A DNA stretch of 64,000 bases from Plotosus lineatus (lineage: Eukaryota > Chordata > Actinopteri > Siluriformes > Plotosidae): the NCBI GenBank assembly GCA_024760905.1, contig CM045734.1, positions 39,740,064 through 39,804,063 of the forward strand, read 5' to 3'. Below are positions 59,073 to 64,000 of this stretch, piece by piece; position 1 is the stretch's first letter, and the number at the start of each line of letters is the position of its first letter. The position numbers and the translations under genes were made by a program. The notes under the pieces are model-generated. The model saw only the letters and a list, made by a program, of their open reading frames with translations, was not told where the DNA came from and did not search any database.

Positions 59073-60624
59073 CTAGTCCTTCTCAAAAAAATAGCATATT
59101 GTGATAAAGTTCATTATTTTCTGTAATGTACTGATAAAATTAAACTTTCATATGTTTTAGATTCATGGCACACCAACTGAAATATTTCGGGTCTTTTATT
59201 GTTTTAATACTGAAGATTTTGGCATACAGCTCATGAAAACCCAAAATTCCTATCTCAAAAAATTAGCATATTTATTCAGACCAATAAAAAAAGTGTTTTT
59301 AATACAAAAAAAGTCAACCTTCAAATAATTATGTTGAGTTATGCACTCAATACTTGGTTGGGAATCCTTTTGCAGAAATGACTGCTTCAATGCAGCGTGG
59401 CATGGAGGCAATCAGCCTGTGGCACTGCTGAGGTGTTACGGAGGCCCAGGATGCTTCGATAGCGGCCTTAAGCTCATCCACAGTGTTGGGTCTGGTGTCT
59501 CTCAACTTTCTCTCCACAATATCCCACAGATTCTCTATGGGGCTCAGGTCAGGAGAGTTGGCAGGCCAATTGAGCACAGTAATACCATGGTCAGTAAACC
59601 ATTTAGCAGTGGTTTGTCACTGTGAGCAGGTGCCAGGTCGTGCTGAAAAATGAAATCATCTCCATAAAGCTTTTCAGCAGATGGAAGCATGAAGTGCTCC
59701 AAAATCTCCTGATAGCTAGCTGCATTGACCCTGCACTTGATAAAACACAGTGGACCAACACCAGCAGCTGACATGGCACCCCAGACCATCACTGACTGTG
59801 GGTACTTGACACTGGACTTCAGGCATTTTGGCATTTCCTTCTCCCCAATCTTCCTCCAGACTCTGGCACCTTGATTTCTGAATGACATGCAAAATTTGCT
59901 TTCATCTGAAAAAAGTACTTTGGACCACTGAGCAACAGTCCAGTGCTGCTTCTCTGTAGCCCAGGTCAGGCGCTTCTGCCGCTGTTTCTGGTTCAAAAGT
60001 GGCCTGACCTGGGGAATGCGGCACCTGTAGCCCAGTCCACTGCTTCCACAGGTCCCCCAAGGTCTGGAATCGGCCCTTCTCCACAATCTTCCTCAGGGTC
60101 CGGTCACCTCTTCTGGTTGTGCAGCGTTTTCTGCCACACTTTTTCCTTCCCACAGACGTCCCACTGAGGTGCCTTGTTACAGCACTCTGGGAACAGCCTA
60201 TTCGCTCAGAGATTTCTTTCTGTGTCTTACCCTCTTGCTTGAGGGTGTCAATGATGGCCTTCTGGACAGCAGTCAGGTCGGCAGTCTTACCCATGATTGC
60301 GGTTTTGAGTAATGAACCAGGCTGGGAGTTTTTAAAAGCCTCAGGAATCTTTTGCAGGTGTTTAGAGTTAATTGGTTGATTAAGATGATTAGGTTAATAG
60401 CTCGTTTAGAGTAACTTTTCATGATATGCTAATTTTTTGAGATAGGAATTTTGGGTTTTCATGAGCTGTATGCCAAAATTTTCAGTATTAAAACAATAAA
60501 AGACCTGAAATATTTCAGTTGGTGTGCAATGAATCTAAAACATATGACAGTTTAATTTTTATCAGTACATTTCAGAAAATAATTAACTTTAGTCCTTCTC
60601 AAAAAATTAGCATATTGTGATAGT
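59073..60624 (-). mobile_element. Tc1-like transposon, nearly complete
   Basis: Long inverted repeats of about 200 bp (TCATTATTTTCTGTAATGTA, GATTCATGGCACACCAACTG and their inverses near 60510-60590). A transposase of about 340 codons runs in three pieces. The outermost 33 bp at the right are in the opposite orientation to that expected (see findings). Lies just downstream of mrps30. Confidence 0.9.
59347..60294 (-). pseudogene. Tc1-like transposase with two frameshifts
   Basis: Start at 60294: MGKTADLTAVQKAIIDTLKQ, a helix-turn-helix (QKEISERIGCSQSAVTRHL) and a basic GRPR-like box (KKCGRKRCTTRR). A frameshift falls near 60060. Then the first catalytic Asp is in WSKVLFSDESKF and the second in FIFQHDLAPAHSDK. 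A second frameshift falls near 59590, then the catalytic Glu in SPDLSPIENLW. The triad is complete in sequence but split by the frameshifts. Confidence 0.92.
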
Positions 60625-60629
60625 GTATA

Positions 60630-62105
60630 CCTTGAAACCTGTTCGTTTTGCTCCAGTGCACATGGAATTGTGGTTGCAACAGCACTTCCGCTTTGAATTT
60701 TTATTTTATCATTTCATAGTTATATAAATCCTTACACTCCATTGCAAACCATTTAAAGCAAGAGACTTTATTTAGCTATTATTTATATAAAGTTGTATAT
60801 AGGGCACTCAAGTTTTGAAAGGCGAACCAGTTCTTTAATAGTAAAATATACTTTCAGCACATGCAGTCTATTTTCACCTGCTTGAAAACCCCCAACACAG
60901 GAAATATTGAGTAACCGTCTTCTACAGAACAAAGGAAATCAGTTATACATTTTATTAAAAGATAAGAGTGGCCACCTTTGCATTTTAACTGTAGTGTAAT
61001 GTAAGTTGGTATTCCTAAGTAGATTGTAATGATTATGCACAATAACTCCAATCCAAAACTCAATATAAAGTTTTTACATTTTAATTGAATTTATTTGGTT
61101 TAAAGAATATCGTCACACCATTTGAACACTGGACAGCTCAGACATTAAGAGATTTGTGGTAAAGAAATCACACAAACATCAGAATATATAAAAAGCACTA
61201 AGACAAACATTTAGACTCCGTGTTTATGACACAATTGAATATTGCTTCGTAATACAGTATTGCTCAGGAAATTCAAGTGCAATGTTCATGATAAGGTTAT
61301 GTTCTCTTTCCTAAATAAAACACGCAAAATTCTACTAGAGGATGATATATATTCCCTTGGTGTTCTTAAAATACTGTTTTGCTTAAGTATATCTCATGTT
61401 GGATCAGTTCAGACAGCAAGTTTACGAAGAATGAAAAGGTAAGGTGGTCCAATTATAAACTTCCACGAGCATTCCGTATTTTTTTTTTTTTTAATAGTTA
61501 CTACAAAAAAAGAACAGGTCAATTGGACAAGAATTAAAGCTAGTTTTAAATAGTCCGATTTGTTTGAAGTGGATAAACTAATAGCAGTGCATTTTAATTG
61601 GCTATGGTACATTTTATTTTAAGAATTTTGCGATTTTTAAAAATTATTATTACCACCATGAAATAGCCATATATTCAGCTTTGGAATATAACAAAATTAC
61701 GAAACTACTTACTTGCTGCGTAGGGTTTTTTTTTTGTTTACATTTATAGAAAATAGTTGTTTATTTATTTGGTTTGGTTGTATATTTATTCTTTTAGTTT
61801 GCAGAAGAAGTGCTATATAATATGCATTGTTATTAAGATACGAACGTATGTTATGTTCTGAATATCTTCAGAAAATGCAACACAGGAGAATTTAAAGATC
61901 AACAAGTTGAGAAATTGACTTTGACCTCTGCTTCAATGCCATTTACCCAATAATCATTAAAATTTAAAATGAACAACACAGGACAACTTCTTAAATGACC
62001 GTCTGAAAACGATCTCAAATTTTGTATTGTTCATGTGGTCACTGGAGCAGGGGCAGCCTTGTCAATTTTTTTTTTTGTATATTTTAGACTACCGTAAAGA
62101 TACAG
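60630..62105. other. AT-rich flank, possibly 3' UTR on the minus strand
   Basis: No ORF of note. If the exon at 62111 is real, this stretch could include its 3' UTR; minus-strand AATAAA words occur near 61757 and 61790. Confidence 0.35.
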
Positions 62106-62110
62106 CTGTG

Positions 62111-62177
62111 TTAGTGTTCTACTTTTCTTTGTCTGGTTGTGGTATTGTTATCCTCACTGGTGTTCTCCTCCTGCGTC
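62111..62177 (-). CDS. Possible last exon of a basigin/embigin-like gene
   Basis: Minus strand: acceptor TTGTTATAG at 62178, then TQEENTSEDNNTTTRQRKVE, H and TAA at 62111-62113. The acidic/polar tail ending in (T/V)RQR resembles the C-terminus of basigin and embigin, which end in a V/L-RQRN-type motif (recalled from the family). Upstream exons were not found in the window. Very short, so uncertain. Confidence 0.3.
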
Positions 62178-62512
62178 CTATAACAAACAAGTAATATAAT
62201 TTAGTTAATGTTAGTTAAGAACATAACCCCCATCCCATCCGACACAAACACACACTTGTCATCGTAAAACAAGTAAACATACTATGGATTACGTTGACAA
62301 CTCTGGTAAATGTGGTGTTTTGGAAATACAAAAATTACATGTGCTTTGAGGTTCTCAAAACACATAGCTTTCCTAACCACTACGGCGTGTGAGAATCAGG
62401 TTACATTTTTCTGCACATGTACACCTTCAAAAAATTTCAGTACACCAATACACCAACAAATTTAAGTAGCACATGTAGCAATAATTAATATACATACTGC
62501 ATGGCTACAGTT

Positions 62513-62812
62513 GGGACAGTGGTGGCCTTGTAGTAAGGTGCTGGATCATTGATCCCAAGGTTGGGGTTTCCAGCCCCACGATCAACAAGTTGCCACAAGG
62601 TTATCAAAGGCTAGCCATGTCTCTCACTGTCTATGGTGTGAGGCTGTAAAAGAACCATTGCTGACTTTCGACAAGAGTAGCTGCATAGTCGTCACCATGT
62701 TTCTGCCTGCGATGACCTGACGAGCCATCCAGGATGTACTCTGCCCTCACCCAGATTCAGCCTCCCCGCGACCCTAATTAGGATTAAGTGGTTCAGAAAA
62801 TGAATGAATGAA
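62513..62812 (+). repeat. SINE family 1, tail B
   Basis: Head GTGGTGGCCTTGTAGTAAGG and a degraded B box; body CTGTCTATGGTGTGAGG; tail CGACCCTAATTAGGATTAAG then an AATGAATGAATGA end. Older and more diverged than most copies. Confidence 0.83.
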
Positions 62813-62814
62813 TG

Positions 62815-63598
62815 ACTGTTACTTTTCTTTTTCTCACCTCATATACATGTTGGAAATTGGCAACTACCTATGGTATTGCTTGCGAATATGAAGCCATAGT
62901 TGACGCCCCATGTAAACAGTCTAGTTGCTAGTTTTGTTGTTATACATATGGAAATAAAAGTTCAGAAAGAGCTGATCAGCCGAACAATAAGTCGTCACAT
63001 AAAACAGCACATTCACAACTACGTGAAAGAGGAACCAGGTATTTCTTATCAAAGTCTACATAGAGGTGTCCCATAGCCAAGAGCCACCACCGTCACATGC
63101 TGTGGACAGTATAGCACCATAGATGCACCGAAATAACCCTGTGCGAAACTAGACCAGACAAACCAGGTCAACCTGATGGCCATCTATCTAAGCATCACGT
63201 TCTTCTTAAAAGTTCTGAAACACCAGTAAATGTTGGATTGTTCTGGATTGAAGAGAGTACTGGGAAACGAGTTCAGCTGGATTCACGTAGACCTCTTTTT
63301 TGATGTCACTGTTTATTACATTTCCCACTTGTTGAGATAAACACCCTGCTAGTCACAATGCACTCAACAAGTACTAAGTTCTAATTCCCATTGATTCTAC
63401 CTACACTGAACAGCGTTCTGACAACATGCTGTAGTCCAGCAACTTTGCCTTCTTTTCCTGCTTTTGGTACTGGAGAGGGCACCATGAATAGGTCTGTTGT
63501 CTGAAGTGCTGTAAACAGAGTGATCTCAGCATCAGGATACCTGTATATCTGGTGGTTTGGGAACACAGTGAAGTGGTTCCTGGGAACAGCCAGATGAT
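62815..63598. other. Unassigned stretch with an open minus-strand frame
   Basis: 63566-63381 on the minus strand is open and, if extended across the SINE insertion site, reads HLAVPRNHFTVFPNHQIYRY and then DAEITLFTALQTTDLFMVP. It looks protein-like in composition, but I do not recognise it and the splice borders are not clear. Confidence 0.3.
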
Positions 63599-63942
63599 TC
63601 CTCTTCTTTTCCTTTCGGCTGTTCCCTTTTTTTCAGGGGTCACCACAGAGAATCATCGCATGTTTGATTTGCCGTAGGTTTTTACGTCGGATGCCCTTCC
63701 CGAGACAACCCTTAGCAAGGGGCAGAAACATGCTGACAGCTATGCAGTTACTCTTTACGAAAGTCAGCAATGGTTCTTTAACATGAACCTCACATCATAG
63801 ACAGTGAGAGACATGGCCGGCCTTTGATAACCCAGTTAGCTGCACTGGGGGGGCAGTGACAACCTTGTGGAGAGTGGGACTCGAACCCCCAACCTTAGGA
63901 TCAGTGATCCAGCGCCCTATACCACCAGGCCACCACTGACCC
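63599..63942 (-). repeat. SINE family 1, tail A, full length
   Basis: Exact 17-bp duplication GGGAACAGCCAGATGAT at 63582-63598 and 63943-63959. Tail A at the low-coordinate end (CTTTTCCTTTCGGCTGTTCC, then CACCACAGAGAATCATCG), tRNA-like head at 63860-63942. Confidence 0.93.
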
Positions 63943-64000
63943 GGGAACAGCCAGATGATAGCAATATTTATATCAAATACTGAAGTACTGGTGACTTCAT

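Overview
The window is AT-rich vertebrate nuclear DNA, most likely from a teleost fish. It has spliced vertebrate genes with canonical GT/AG introns. It also has a repeat load typical of fish: several Tc1-like transposons, many TA-flanked MITEs with pogo-like ends, hAT elements, RTE-type and jockey/L2-type LINEs, a DIRS-type tyrosine-recombinase retrotransposon, several tRNA-derived SINE families and long (AT)n/(GT)n microsatellites. No prokaryotic gene, CRISPR array or operon is present. I could not name the species.

Three host genes can be assembled exon by exon. (1) A bubblegum-family acyl-CoA synthetase (acsbg2-like) lies on the minus strand at 26619-9606. Fourteen coding exons join in frame into a 773-aa protein, and all exon phases close on a stop codon. 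(2) A mitochondrial histidine-triad hydrolase (hint2-like) lies on the minus strand at 36767-31479, with five exons and 157 aa; its putative promoter holds an NRF-1-type site and a GTCACGTGAC box. (3) A mitochondrial ribosomal protein (mrps30, also called mL65) lies on the plus strand at 40638-58830, with five exons and 412 aa. hint2 and mrps30 are divergent with about 3.9 kb between them. A possible last exon of a basigin/embigin-like gene is on the minus strand at 62111-62177.

Layout: 1-9.2 kb is repeat-rich flank with SINEs, a ZBED-type hAT remnant, an interstitial telomeric tract and a THAP-domain exon. 9.6-26.6 kb is the acyl-CoA synthetase; its introns hold a hAT/SINE nest, a Tc1 element broken by a LINE and a pogo-like MITE. 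27-31.4 kb is intergenic with SINEs and a MITE. 31.5-36.8 kb is hint2, with a 5'-inverted LINE in its first large intron. 36.8-40.6 kb is the divergent intergenic region, with LINE pieces and a long palindrome just upstream of mrps30. 40.6-58.8 kb is mrps30, whose last intron (12.4 kb) holds three TA-flanked MITEs and a 7-kb DIRS element that was itself hit by a LINE and a hAT MITE. 58.8-64 kb is downstream flank with a nearly complete Tc1 transposon and more SINEs.

The most notable non-genic signal is one SINE family of about 17 copies and fragments. It has a common tRNA-like head and body but three different 3' tails. One tail matches the 3' end of the RTE LINE in the same window. Insertion order can often be read from exact target-site duplications. 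I found no convincing wholly new biological system; the findings are mostly about transposon structure and gene regulation.
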